This document shows positions 7,984-16,932 of a stretch of DNA of 40,668 bases, piece after piece. The notes beneath the pieces were generated by a model, which had not been told where the DNA came from, did no database searches, and saw only the letters and a list, made by a program, of their open reading frames with translations. Origin of the DNA: Olivibacter sp. XZL3 (GTDB taxonomy: Bacteria; Bacteroidota; Bacteroidia; Sphingobacteriales; Sphingobacteriaceae); contig NZ_SBJH01000065.1 in assembly GCF_004368405.1 (NCBI RefSeq), forward strand, positions 1-40,668. Reading direction: 5' to 3'. Made by a program: the position numbers and the translations under genes. How positions within the stretch are numbered: the stretch's first letter is position 1; every line of letters begins with the position of its first letter.

Positions 7984-7985
7984 AA

Positions 7986-8636
7986 ATGAAAACAATTGAG
8001 GAAAGTATCATACAAATAAAGAAATACCCTGTGCTACCCGTGTATTATCACGATGATCTACAAACTTGTCTTGATATTATCAACGCGTGTTATGCAGGAG
8101 GTATCCGCGTATTCGAATTTGTTAATCGAGGCAGTCAAGCGCTCGCAAATTTCAAAGAATTAAAGGCTTTTCGTGATGCCTCGCTACCCGAATTATATTT
8201 GGGCATTGGTACCATTAAATCAGCGAAACAAGCCGAAGATTATCTTGCATTAGGTGCCGATTTCATTGTCAGCCCCATTGTGAAACCGGAAATAGCGGCC
8301 ATCACCTTGGATGTCGATGTCCTTTGGATCCCGGGTTGCATGACGCCTACAGAGATCAATACGGCAGAAGTCTTGGGAGCACCTTTAGTGAAGTTATTCC
8401 CGGGAAGCAGTTTGGGGCCCGACTTTCTAAAAGCGGTCAAGCCTCTCTTCCCTGAAATGTTATTTATGCCAACCGGAGGTGTCAATCCCGATCAAGCCAG
8501 CATTTCCAAATGGTTCGCCGCAGGCGTGAGCGCCGTCGGCATGGGCTCTAAACTATTTGAAAAACCTGCCGATTCATCCGACTTTCAGTGGCTAAGCGAC
8601 AAGTGCCGAGAAGTAATCAACTTTGCCTCTGCTTAA
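7986..8636 (+). CDS. kdgA: 2-dehydro-3-deoxyphosphogluconate (KDPG) aldolase
   Basis: Class I aldolase splitting KDPG into pyruvate and glyceraldehyde-3-phosphate, the last step of the hexuronate route. Glu44 and Arg48 are in FEFVNRG and the Schiff-base Lys136 is in LVKLFPGSSLGP. The GCMTPTEI block (117-124) and the phosphate-binding MPTGGV (161-166) are all in place. Length 216 aa is normal. It follows kdgK by 105 nt filled with two heptamer arrays, so co-transcription is likely but passes through repeats. Its last 20 nt overlap the 3' end of the convergent Gfo/Idh/MocA gene. Confidence 0.93.
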   Translation: MKTIEESIIQIKKYPVLPVYYHDDLQTCLDIINACYAGGIRVFEFVNRGSQALANFKELKAFRDASLPELYLGIGTIKSAKQAEDYLALGADFIVSPIVKPEIAAITLDVDVLWIPGCMTPTEINTAEVLGAPLVKLFPGSSLGPDFLKAVKPLFPEMLFMPTGGVNPDQASISKWFAAGVSAVGMGSKLFEKPADSSDFQWLSDKCREVINFASA

Positions 8637-10032
8637 TACCAAGCGGATCCCAATGGACAATCCGCTTTTCATTATAACTGATATTAGCCGCTAGGGCAGG
8701 ACCTGCAGTTCGCATCGCGAACTCGGGACCTTCAATGGTTTCGCCATTGGTACGTATGGCGTGGAACCAGTCTTCAAAATGATCGACGCGCATATCATAG
8801 TCCTTCGGAGCTTGGAAAACATTTTCGCCAACCGATAAGACCTGCGGTTTTACGTCCTTGTATTTTTCGTTGTATTGCGCCACGAATGCTTCCTGCACCT
8901 TTTCCGGAAAAGTACCAAAAGTGTCCCAGCCGCCATAGCCGGGTGCCTGGGCCAACTTTCTGTTCCGGATACTCACACTGTTACCGTTTAAAACCATTTC
9001 GCCTTCATTTCCTACCAACCGCATGCTGTCGCCACCACCGGAGCCGTCCACAAAATTCACCCGCAAGGAAAGGTTGAAGGCCGGATGCTGCTGCGTCTCC
9101 GGATAATCAAACAAACCTAACATGAGATCCGCCACATCACGCCCGTCCTTCCAATAATTCAGCCCACCGGTCGCATAAATTCGTTCCGGCCCTAATGACC
9201 CGGTAATGGTATGTAAGCGCGTAAACAAGTGGACGAATAAATCCCCCGCCATACCCGTACCATATGCTTGGTAGTTTCTCCACCGAAAAAAACGAACCGG
9301 ATCAAAAGGAAGGCTTGTTGCTCCCTCTTGAAAGGTCTTCCAATCGCAGGTCGCCTCCGATGCATCCGGCGGGATGGAGTATTGCCAAGCACCTTTGGCA
9401 TCGAATCGATCGGTATACACCTCCACGAAGTTCAGCTTACCAATAGCCCCTTGTTGATACAACTCCTTTGCCTTGTGAATAACGATCGAGCTTGCCCATT
9501 GGCTTCCCACCTGAAAAGCCACCTTCGCCGCTCGATGTCCTTTAATCAAGGCCTCGCCTTCTTCCACTTTATGTACCAAGGGTTTTTCGCAGTATACGGC
9601 CTTGCCTTTTTTCATGGCGGCAAGCGCTTGCCTTGCATGCCAATGATCAGGCGTCGAGATAATTACTGCATCAACAGCAGGGTCATCCAAAATCTCTTCA
9701 TAGTGCCGGGTCGTCTTAATTTGAGCACCATATAGTTCATTTAACTTTTGCAGGTGACCATCATAACAGTCGGCACCGCTTATCAATTCTATACCCTCCC
9801 CGCTTAATGCCGCTTTCAAATTTCCGAAGCCCATGATACCAAGACCAACGGCCGCGATGTTGATCCGATCATTTGCGGATACTGTTCCCCTTCTTTTTAA
9901 GATTTGAACACCTTTATCCGCAAGGCTCGTCGTCGCGTTCAGTAAATTTGGACTCGCCGCAGCCAATACGGTAGCACTACTTAATCGCTTCAGAAACTTC
10001 CTGCGGGATTGGTTATTATCGCCTTTATTCAT
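8617..10032 (-). CDS. Tat-exported Gfo/Idh/MocA-family oxidoreductase
   Basis: The N terminus has a twin-arginine signal, QSRRKFLKRL (9-18), followed by an alanine-rich hydrophobic stretch. This implies folding with bound NAD(P) before export. The dinucleotide loop VGLGIMGFG is at 62-70. The EKP motif (149-151, in VYCEKPL) holds the usual catalytic Lys region. The C-terminal domain contains VNFVDGSGGGDSMRLVGNEGEM, typical of the family. The substrate is not identifiable; a sugar or sugar-derivative oxidation step in the periplasm is expected, and GH109-like activity seems unlikely because the GH109 signatures were not recognised. It lies downstream of the GH93-like gene (134-nt gap), probably the tail of the susC1 operon, and converges on kdgA with a 20-bp overlap. 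Confidence 0.88.
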   Translation of the reverse strand: MNKGDNNQSRRKFLKRLSSATVLAAASPNLLNATTSLADKGVQILKRRGTVSANDRINIAAVGLGIMGFGNLKAALSGEGIELISGADCYDGHLQKLNELYGAQIKTTRHYEEILDDPAVDAVIISTPDHWHARQALAAMKKGKAVYCEKPLVHKVEEGEALIKGHRAAKVAFQVGSQWASSIVIHKAKELYQQGAIGKLNFVEVYTDRFDAKGAWQYSIPPDASEATCDWKTFQEGATSLPFDPVRFFRWRNYQAYGTGMAGDLFVHLFTRLHTITGSLGPERIYATGGLNYWKDGRDVADLMLGLFDYPETQQHPAFNLSLRVNFVDGSGGGDSMRLVGNEGEMVLNGNSVSIRNRKLAQAPGYGGWDTFGTFPEKVQEAFVAQYNEKYKDVKPQVLSVGENVFQAPKDYDMRVDHFEDWFHAIRTNGETIEGPEFAMRTAGPALAANISYNEKRIVHWDPLGIKQRQS

Positions 10033-10166
10033 CGTTTAGCTTTGCTTACAAAATACGTTTACCAAAACGTAAGTCCAATACACTATAAAATCTAAAACTA
10101 AAACAAATATTTAAGTCGAACAAAAGTTTCCAGCTATTTGCAACATCAATTTTACCATGCGCTCCT

Positions 10167-11321
10167 TCATTGCGCGCCAAAGCGTTCTTCTTGCACGCGC
10201 CCTTTCACCATCCATATTTCCGATTTACCCTGGCCGAAGGCATTTGTTGCACTCACCGCCACGATCGTGTCATCCAAGCTAACCATTAAACTATTCCATA
10301 ACGCAGACTTTTTAGCAGGAACGGGAAATGGCTTCGTGCCGTGCATAAAATTGCTTGCCAAGCTATCCCCAACAAACACGTTCATGTCAGCATATTTCAG
10401 TTGATTTTCCCTTCCTTCGGTTCCCTGATACGAAAGCAATGTATGCCCACTTTTTAATTTAACGAGGTAAGGAGCCCCGGCATACACTGAATCTGCCAGC
10501 TTATGCTTCAACGCATACACGCGGTTTGGTCCCTCAGCCAGCACCGGATAACCAGTGTCATCCGACACCGCTCCATAAATGATAAAAGGCTTAAACTGCT
10601 CAACACCGTTGTCTTCGATAACCATGGCCAACCGATCGTCGCCGATCAATAGCGGTACCGGCATACCATCCCGAAAGCCAGGCCGAAAGCTGATAACCGT
10701 AGGCTCCTGTTCCCAGCTTAAACCATTGTCAGTGGATTTTAACCGCGAAATATTTTGCTCATCGCTTGTTAGAAATACGCCTTCATTTGCAAAAAACAAT
10801 TGAATTTCCCCACCGGGCAGCTGTATGGCGGCAGGTTCCCAACAGCCGTTTTTAAACTCGTTTCCCGCTTGATAAAGCAGCCGTTCGTCACGCCAGGTTA
10901 TCCCCTTATCGTAACTTTTTTTCGTCTTGATTGCGAAGTGATGCTCCGTTCCATCTTTGGTAGGCCTTGGGTTATACATGGCTAAAAGTGAACCGTCCTG
11001 CAACTGAATCACACTCGGAACGCACATATTCACGCCGGGTTGGCGTTCGGCTACGGTGGCAATCTTCTTCCATGAATCGCCTTGATCAACACTTTTAGCA
11101 CATACCACCTGCCCGTCAGCTTCGTAAATACAGAGCCAAGATCGGTCGCGCAATTCAATCATCCTCGGATAACTGGCATAGCGCTCCGCAGGCAATGAAA
11201 TCTGCCTCATGCTTGCGCTTTCCCACGCAATTCCTTGCGCATGGGACCATACAAAAGCAGCACACAAAAAGATCCCCAACAGAAAAAGGCTCCTTAGGCC
11301 GCTCCCATTAATAACCGGCAT
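10167..11321 (-). CDS. Secreted sialidase-fold glycoside hydrolase, GH93-like (exo-alpha-1,5-L-arabinanase type)
   Basis: The signal peptide covers about residues 10-29 (cleavage near SHAQG). Three Asp-box motifs of a six-bladed propeller are present: SVDQGDSW (77-84), SYDKGITW (136-143) and STDNGLSW (196-203). Two acidic candidates, Glu162 in GCWEP and Glu236 in MVIED, are 74 residues apart. That is close to the spacing of the two catalytic glutamates I recall for GH93 enzymes. Neighbouring GH43 and GH127 genes favour an exo-arabinanase over a sialidase, but this is context-based. The start codon overlaps the 3' end of susD1 by 14 nt, which suggests translational coupling. An uncharacterised sialidase-like (BNR) enzyme is the alternative. 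Confidence 0.7.
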   Translation of the reverse strand: MPVINGSGLRSLFLLGIFLCAAFVWSHAQGIAWESASMRQISLPAERYASYPRMIELRDRSWLCIYEADGQVVCAKSVDQGDSWKKIATVAERQPGVNMCVPSVIQLQDGSLLAMYNPRPTKDGTEHHFAIKTKKSYDKGITWRDERLLYQAGNEFKNGCWEPAAIQLPGGEIQLFFANEGVFLTSDEQNISRLKSTDNGLSWEQEPTVISFRPGFRDGMPVPLLIGDDRLAMVIEDNGVEQFKPFIIYGAVSDDTGYPVLAEGPNRVYALKHKLADSVYAGAPYLVKLKSGHTLLSYQGTEGRENQLKYADMNVFVGDSLASNFMHGTKPFPVPAKKSALWNSLMVSLDDTIVAVSATNAFGQGKSEIWMVKGRVQEERFGAQ

Positions 11322-12840
11322 TCTGCTTTAAATTAGGGTTGTTTAACACTTCTATCTGCGGAATTGGCAAACGAATATGTTTACCAACCACAAAGTTCTT
11401 AAAATCCGGATCGCGCTCGGCAATACGAGCCACTCTATCTTGCGCATCCAAATCACCCCAGCGCTTTAAGTCGGCCCACCGGACACTCTCTCCACACAGC
11501 TCCAACTCCCGCTCCATTTTCAGTCGCTCCCTGAAGGCATCGGCATCTTGAATTGCTGCCGGATGGTTAACAGACAAGTTGGGCAATCCAACACGGCTTC
11601 GTACCTGATCAACATAGGCTACCGCTTCACTCGTGTTGCCCAGTTCGTTCAACACCTCGGCATAAAGCAGTAAAATATCCGCATAACGCACTAAACGGAA
11701 GTTATTCTGTGCATAATAGTCTTCATTATTTCTATAATAATCCCTTGCATATTTGCGGAACCAAGCTTCATTGGCATCCCACTCCCAACTTCTGCCATAA
11801 ATCTTATCGCCGAAGTCGGCTTCCAGACTTGGATAGAACAAGGTATATCGCAATCTTGGGTCAATCCCTCCCGCCACCGTCTTCTCTTTCTTAAATTCTT
11901 CAACCATCCAATACCGGGCCTGACCATCCGACCAGCCGATGCTTCGAGGGGCAAAAAATTGTGCCCGTTGACTACTCATCATTTGCCCGGGACCATCGGC
12001 ATCCTCCGGCGTTTTATTGACATCCGAAAATTGAATCTCAAATACCGACTCGCTGTTGTTTTCGTTGGTGTGCGTGAAATTATCTTGGTAATTGGCTACC
12101 AAGCTATATTGCCCACTACCCTCTCCCGTAAAGAAATAATCCAAGGCCTGTTTTGCTTCCGCCCATTTGTGCTGTTGCATGTAAGCCCTCGCCAAATAGG
12201 CACTGGCGGCACCCTTTGTGGGCCGACCTAAGTTGGTTTCATCCCAGGCAACGGGAAGCACTGCCAAGGCCTCAGTTAAGTCCTTCTCAACCTGTGCCCA
12301 TACCTCCGGCAATGTGCTTTGCATGGGCAAATCATCCGGCTGTGAAGATTGAAGAACCAACGGAACGTTTTCCCATAGCAAGGCGGCATAATAATAATGC
12401 AAGGCCCGTAAAAACTTCGCTTGTCCTATAATCCGCTCCTGATCTACCGGATTGGCGAAGGTGATATTCGGCACATTATCAAGCACCTGATTGCACCTGA
12501 ATATAGCTTTGTATGTATCCTTCCAGGTAAAAGCATTGCCCTCACCAAAGTTGTAATTCACATACTGAAACCGTGTCCAATCGCCCAATTCCACCCAAGG
12601 ACTTTTACTAAATCCCTCGTCAGACGTCAGGTCGAGTCGGAAATAAATCCATCTCGACCATAAGGCCGGTTTATAAAACATGGCATAAATGGAGTTCACG
12701 CCCCTGAGTGCGTCATCCTCCGTTTTCCAAAACACGTCCGTCGTCGGCGTGTTGGGATTCTCTATATTCAATAGATCCTTTTCACAGCTTGCAAACAGCG
12801 TTAAAAAGGAAACCGACAGCAAAATATATAAGCTTTTCAT
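11308..12840 (-). CDS. SusD/RagB-family outer-membrane glycan-binding lipoprotein (pair 1)
   Basis: An SPII signal with lipobox LFASC puts the lipidated Cys at residue 19. The mature N terminus (DLLNIENPNTPTTDVFWKTEDDALRG) is characteristic of SusD. The TPR-like region includes AKFLRALHYYYAALLWENVPLV, and the C-terminal RagB block ends in RLPIPQIEVLNNPNLKQN. It caps SusC1 at the cell surface and binds the oligosaccharide ligand. It follows susC1 after 16 nt and overlaps the GH93-like gene by 14 nt. Length 510 aa is normal. The ligand is not readable from sequence. Confidence 0.95.
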   Translation of the reverse strand: MKSLYILLSVSFLTLFASCEKDLLNIENPNTPTTDVFWKTEDDALRGVNSIYAMFYKPALWSRWIYFRLDLTSDEGFSKSPWVELGDWTRFQYVNYNFGEGNAFTWKDTYKAIFRCNQVLDNVPNITFANPVDQERIIGQAKFLRALHYYYAALLWENVPLVLQSSQPDDLPMQSTLPEVWAQVEKDLTEALAVLPVAWDETNLGRPTKGAASAYLARAYMQQHKWAEAKQALDYFFTGEGSGQYSLVANYQDNFTHTNENNSESVFEIQFSDVNKTPEDADGPGQMMSSQRAQFFAPRSIGWSDGQARYWMVEEFKKEKTVAGGIDPRLRYTLFYPSLEADFGDKIYGRSWEWDANEAWFRKYARDYYRNNEDYYAQNNFRLVRYADILLLYAEVLNELGNTSEAVAYVDQVRSRVGLPNLSVNHPAAIQDADAFRERLKMERELELCGESVRWADLKRWGDLDAQDRVARIAERDPDFKNFVVGKHIRLPIPQIEVLNNPNLKQNAGY

Positions 12841-12856
12841 AATGTCCTAATTAGAT

Positions 12857-15800
12857 TTAAAACCCAAATTGCAAGCCCAAGGAATAAGTCTTTAGGTTTG
12901 GATAACTAAAATTGTCAAAACCGCGTTCATATATGCTCGCGTTGTTAAATTCGGGATCAAGCCCCTGATATTTCGTAAAAGTCAACAGATTCTGACCAGA
13001 CAAGATGATTTGTCCGCTTTGAAAGCCAATCCGCTTTAACCAGGAATCTGGAAGAGCATACGACAAGCTGATGTATTTCAACCGCATAAAGTTGCCGCTT
13101 TCAAGCCAGCGATCTGTATCCCCTCGCGAATTAAGGGTAGAACCGTAATACATCCTTGGGATGTCCGTGTTTGGATTTTCAGGTGTCCAAGGCTGAATAC
13201 CGGCCCGGTAATTGGAGTTATCGTCAAAGCGATCAACCAAACTATGGTAACCATTATAAACGGTTGCCCCGAATGCTCCGAACCAATTCATGGTCAGTGA
13301 AAAGTTCTTATACGAAGCTCCTAAATTAATTCCCAGCTCTACGTCCGACCAAGGAGATCCGACCACCACCTTATCGTCGTTTGTAATTTGTCCGTCGCCG
13401 TTATTATCCTTATATCGAATATCACCCGGTTTGGCGGCAGGCTGTATAACCTGTCCGGCTGCATTCGTATAATTTGCTACTTCCTCTTCCGATTGGAAAA
13501 GACCGTCCGTTTCCAGCACGAACCACATACCGGCAGGCTGGCCAATTTGCGTTACCGTATTGCCTACAAAAATATTATTTCGTCCATAGCCCAAATTCGT
13601 CACCTTGTTTTTAAGTGTCGTCACATTGGTGTTGATATAATATTTAAATTCTTTCGAACTTTCATTATAACCTAAAGACAATTCAAAACCGGTATTTTTC
13701 AAACTCGCCGCATTTGCGATTGGCGGATCGCCGTCGTGGCCGGTGGTCAGGGCGATCGGCATAGCCGTTAATACATCCTTCGTATCAGCAATAAAATATT
13801 CTGCCGTTAATGAGATCTTATTATCCAAGAGGGTCGCATCGACACCAAAATTCTTCTGTGTTAAGGTTTCCCAACGAAGATTGGGATTAACGAGCGCTAC
13901 CTGAATTGCCCCTGGAGAAATCAACTGATCGCGTCCCATGGCAATGGTCGAAAAGGTATTGATCACCGCCAGATAGTCCCAATAACCGATATTGCTGTTC
14001 CCTAACTGTCCATAACTGGCTCTGAGCTTAAGATCGTTGACCCAGTCTTTCTGAAAGAACTTCTCATTACTGATGCGCCAGGCGCCGGAAATAGATGGGA
14101 AGTTTCCCCATTGGTTTGATCGCCCTAAACGGGAACTACCATCCCGTCGAATCACTCCGTTCAGTAAATAGCGATTATCGTAATTGTATTCCACGCGCGC
14201 CAAATAGGACAAGATGATAGCTTCCTCCCGGTAACCGCCGGCCTGCGGTTCATTACCTTGGTCGAGCTCACTATAGTAGCCGCCTTTTCCATCGGGCACC
14301 AGATTTCTTTTCATCCCAGATATGCGCGCATACTGGTCTTTCTGATAGGTTTGCCCTACAACCGCATTTACTATGTGTTTTCCGAAGTCTTTATTGAATG
14401 TCAGCGTATTTTCAACTAACATCGATTGAAACCTTGCTCGATTTTCATCCGCTATAGAAGGTTGATACTCTTGATTTAAAGACCAATTCCCCTCTTTTCT
14501 CAGGTGCGCATAATGATCACTACTGGTTTCGTAGCCTAAATTAAATCGATATTTTAAAAATTCGACCGGCTTTAGTTCCGACCAGACATTTCCCCGAATA
14601 CGCAGGTTTTCGTTGTATCGATCGTCCAAATCAGCCAATGCCAGGGGATTGCTGCCGAAAGTTCGCGCACGCCGCTCGTCGCCGTAACCGTATCCGCCGG
14701 GGTTATTTGGATTATAAATCGGAATGGTGGGCAATAGCCTTACGACATCGGCATAGGGGTTGCCCGACATCTCATCGGTCTTTGCATTGCTGATTGCTAA
14801 ATTTTCACCAATGCTAAAGATTCCTTTAGTGCCTTGTGTATTCACCCGAAAGCTAATGCGATCAAAATCGGTGCTTATTACGGTACCTTCATTTCCAAAA
14901 TAATTACCGGAGACCAAGTAGCTACCGCTTTCTCCACCTCCCGAAAAAGTTAAGTTAAGGTCCTGCATATTTCCCGTGCGAAACGCAGCCTCTTGCCAAT
15001 CGGTGTTTTGGCTCAGATCCAGGTCCTGCCGCGCCAGCCCCTCATTATCAACCATCGCATTATCATAGGCCATGTAGTTAAGCCGTGCAAACTCCTCGGT
15101 CTGCGCTAATTTGTAACGGGGAGTAGTCTGCATACTGGTTGTCCCCGAAAATTCCACCTTCATCGGGCCTTTCGCTCCCTTCTTCGTTGTAATGATAATC
15201 ACACCGTTAGCCGCCCGTGAGCCGTAAATAGCGGCCGCAGAAGCATCTTTTAAAATCTGCACAGACTCGATATCGTTCGGGTTAAAATCCCGGTTGGCCG
15301 TTGTGATCATTCCATCAATCACATACAGCGGATTGGTACCGCTCAGATTCTTCAATCCGCGGATTTCTACTTTCGCCTCCGAGCCGGGGCCGCCGCCTCC
15401 ACGCACCTTTACTCCGGAAGCTAATCCCTGCAAGGCCTCACCCATGGTGGTCACCCTTCGTTTCGTTAGCTCCGAGGTCTTTACAACAGAAACCGCTCCG
15501 GTTAAGTCGCGCTTCTGTTGGGTTCCGTAGCCCACCACAACCACCTCGTCTAGCGCATTTTCTTCCGGCAACAGCGTCACATTGATTTCATTTTTCCCCT
15601 GCACCGCAATCTCCTGTGTCGTATAGCTTACAAAGGAAAAGACAAGAACTGCCTGTTGACCCGGCACTTCAACCTGATAACGCCCTTCTTCGTTGGTGGA
15701 TACGCCTGTATTGGCATTCTTGACCTTTACACTGACACCAGGCAAAGGAGCGCCTGATTCATCTCGAACCAATCCGGTAATGGTAACTTGTGCCCATAGG

Positions 15801-15886
15801 CAAACTGAAGAGCAGAGCAGGCAGATTACGGAAACCGCAAACTTTACCATACCTCTCTTTCCATTTAACAGCTGAATAGTATGCAT
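12857..15886 (-). CDS. SusC/RagA-family TonB-dependent outer-membrane transporter (pair 1)
   Basis: Order of parts: signal peptide (to about residue 33, ...CLWAQ), carboxypeptidase-regulatory-like domain (about 34-112), TonB-box/plug start DEVVVVGYGTQQKRDLTGAV (about 113-132), plug, and 22-strand barrel ending in the beta-signal LQFGF. Plug landmarks are NPLYVIDGMI and ILKDASAAAIYGSRAANGVIIITTKKG. It imports oligosaccharides with SusD1. It heads the susC1-susD1-GH93-like transcript. A TACCTTTG -7 element lies about 54 nt upstream and a possible regulator box further up. An internal start at Met13 is possible. Confidence 0.96.
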   Translation of the reverse strand: MHTIQLLNGKRGMVKFAVSVICLLCSSVCLWAQVTITGLVRDESGAPLPGVSVKVKNANTGVSTNEEGRYQVEVPGQQAVLVFSFVSYTTQEIAVQGKNEINVTLLPEENALDEVVVVGYGTQQKRDLTGAVSVVKTSELTKRRVTTMGEALQGLASGVKVRGGGGPGSEAKVEIRGLKNLSGTNPLYVIDGMITTANRDFNPNDIESVQILKDASAAAIYGSRAANGVIIITTKKGAKGPMKVEFSGTTSMQTTPRYKLAQTEEFARLNYMAYDNAMVDNEGLARQDLDLSQNTDWQEAAFRTGNMQDLNLTFSGGGESGSYLVSGNYFGNEGTVISTDFDRISFRVNTQGTKGIFSIGENLAISNAKTDEMSGNPYADVVRLLPTIPIYNPNNPGGYGYGDERRARTFGSNPLALADLDDRYNENLRIRGNVWSELKPVEFLKYRFNLGYETSSDHYAHLRKEGNWSLNQEYQPSIADENRARFQSMLVENTLTFNKDFGKHIVNAVVGQTYQKDQYARISGMKRNLVPDGKGGYYSELDQGNEPQAGGYREEAIILSYLARVEYNYDNRYLLNGVIRRDGSSRLGRSNQWGNFPSISGAWRISNEKFFQKDWVNDLKLRASYGQLGNSNIGYWDYLAVINTFSTIAMGRDQLISPGAIQVALVNPNLRWETLTQKNFGVDATLLDNKISLTAEYFIADTKDVLTAMPIALTTGHDGDPPIANAASLKNTGFELSLGYNESSKEFKYYINTNVTTLKNKVTNLGYGRNNIFVGNTVTQIGQPAGMWFVLETDGLFQSEEEVANYTNAAGQVIQPAAKPGDIRYKDNNGDGQITNDDKVVVGSPWSDVELGINLGASYKNFSLTMNWFGAFGATVYNGYHSLVDRFDDNSNYRAGIQPWTPENPNTDIPRMYYGSTLNSRGDTDRWLESGNFMRLKYISLSYALPDSWLKRIGFQSGQIILSGQNLLTFTKYQGLDPEFNNASIYERGFDNFSYPNLKTYSLGLQFGF

Positions 15887-15912
15887 ACATTATTAATTGG
15901 TTAGTAAATAAG

Positions 15913-15929
15913 GGCAGCGAAGAACTGCC
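15913..15929 (-). other. Hairpin in the susC1 leader
   Basis: GGCAG and CTGCC form a 5-bp stem with a 7-nt loop, inside the predicted untranslated leader between the -7 element (15940-15947) and the susC1 start. No run of T follows, so it is more likely a leader stability or translation element than a terminator. Confidence 0.35.
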
Positions 15930-15939
15930 GAATCATAAC

Positions 15940-15947
15940 CAAAGGTA
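15940..15947 (-). promoter_or_regulatory. -7 element (TACCTTTG) of the susC1 operon
   Basis: Minus-strand TACCTTTG is a perfect TAnnTTTG match. The -33 region shows no clear TTTG (TTTA about 21 nt upstream at best), as expected for an activator-dependent promoter. Predicted start near 15933 gives a leader of roughly 47 nt. The shared box at 15998-16015 begins 50 nt upstream. Confidence 0.65.
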
Positions 15948-15997
15948 AGGCTGTTCATGTTGGAGCGCTAAACGAAGTGTATCAATATTTCTGCATA

Positions 15998-16015
15998 TTG
16001 TTTCAATTTATAGCG
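15998..16015 (-). promoter_or_regulatory. Shared PUL box, copy A (CGCTATAAAT-TGAAACAA)
   Basis: One of four related 18-bp sequences in front of PUL transcription units, consensus GGCGAWAWNT followed by TGADACAA. This copy matches all eight positions of the right part and 7 of 10 of the left part. It ends 50 nt before the -7 element. It partly overlaps a 13-bp palindrome ATAGCG-T-CGCTAT (16010-16022). It is a candidate binding site of the AraC-type regulator encoded next door. Confidence 0.5.
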
Positions 16016-16040
16016 TCGCTATTTATTACACAAGCATTAA

Positions 16041-16079
16041 AAAAAGCGACAATAGGCATTCCCGCTCGCGAAAAATGCC
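16041..16079 (-). terminator. Weak hairpin plus T-run after the response-regulator gene
   Basis: On the minus strand GGCATT/AATGCC (16055-16079) forms a 6-bp stem. It is followed after about 9 nt by a run of seven T near 16040-16046. A short stem immediately before the T-run is also possible. It sits between the response-regulator stop (16138) and the susC1 promoter, where a terminator would separate the two units. The fit is imperfect, so confidence is low. Confidence 0.35.
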
Positions 16080-16137
16080 AATATCCGAGCTAAGGAGAAA
16101 AAGGACTTTCGGGCAGCTAAAGCGGTAGCCCTAACGA

Positions 16138-16932
16138 TCAATTCCGATGTTTTAGCTGTTCTACGTACTCCGACGGGGAAACGCCAAACTGCTTATGAAA
16201 ATTCCTGCCAAAATGGGTCTGCGAGCTGTAGCCAACCCTCTCGGCTATCTCATAAATTTTCAGCCCGCCCTCTGCGAGCAGCTCCGCTGCCTTTTTGAGG
16301 CGGGCAACATTGATCAATTCGTTGGGCGTTAAATTCGAAATGGCTTTTATCTTTCGATATAAGGTAGGTCTACTCATGCACATGGAATCAGCCAAATGCT
16401 CCACATCCAGCCCCGGGTTTTCCAGTTTCTGCTGGATTAAATCGTTCAACTTTTCTAAGAAAAGTTCATCCGATTTGGAATGAGCCATCGTTTTAATATG
16501 CACCAAAGGAGAAGAAGCAAAGTATTCACGGAGCTTATTTCGATTCGCCAGCAGATTAGCGATCTGCACTTGCAGGTATTCCGGCGAAAAAGGCTTCTCG
16601 ACATAAGCATCCGCGCCAAATTCCAATCCTTGGATCTTGGATTGCAAGGTGTTTTTCGCGGTAAGCAGGATAATAGGAATATGGCAATATTCGACGGTCG
16701 ACTTTACCGTTTCACATAGTGCATAGCCGTCCATCACCGGCATCATGATGTCGCTAATGATCAGCTGAACGCTTTCATCGGCCAGACAAGCGAGTGCCTC
16801 CCGACCATCGGTCGCCGTAAACACCTGATAATGGTCCTGTAAATCGTCTGCTAAAAAATCTAATATCTCTCGGTGATCATCCACAAGAAGTAAATTAGGT
16901 TTGCCTGTAGCTGTTGGTATAGTATTTAACAT
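16138..16932 (-). CDS. Response regulator with AraC-type DNA-binding domain (split HTCS, output half)
   Basis: The receiver domain covers about residues 12-128, with acidic pair DDH (18-20), phosphoacceptor Asp61 in ISDIMMPVMDG, LLTAK (93-97) and EKPFSPEY. The AraC-family double helix-turn-helix spans about 155-262 and ends in VGYSSQTHFGRNFHKQFGVSPSEYVEQLK. This is the exact C-terminal half of a hybrid two-component PUL regulator, but encoded as a separate protein. Its ATG overlaps the stop of the kinase gene in the 7-nt string ATGTTAA, so translation is probably coupled. Its reading frame has a TGA only 3 nt before the ATG. It should activate the PUL promoters when phosphorylated by the upstream kinase. 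Confidence 0.93.
   Translation of the reverse strand: MLNTIPTATGKPNLLLVDDHREILDFLADDLQDHYQVFTATDGREALACLADESVQLIISDIMMPVMDGYALCETVKSTVEYCHIPIILLTAKNTLQSKIQGLEFGADAYVEKPFSPEYLQVQIANLLANRNKLREYFASSPLVHIKTMAHSKSDELFLEKLNDLIQQKLENPGLDVEHLADSMCMSRPTLYRKIKAISNLTPNELINVARLKKAAELLAEGGLKIYEIAERVGYSSQTHFGRNFHKQFGVSPSEYVEQLKHRN

Noticed and set aside
8617-10032. GH109 (NAD-dependent glycosidase) identity for the Tat-exported oxidoreductase
   Set aside because: Tat signal and Rossmann loop fit, but the GH109-specific blocks were not recognised; only the wider Gfo/Idh/MocA family is supported.
10033-10166. Search for a promoter or PUL box before the oxidoreductase gene
   Set aside because: No TAnnTTTG match or TGADACAA box was found; the gene is more simply explained as the tail of the susC1 operon.
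12153-12663. Overlapping plus-strand open frames opposite susD1
   Set aside because: They are antisense shadows of a well-supported coding gene and have no domain or promoter of their own.
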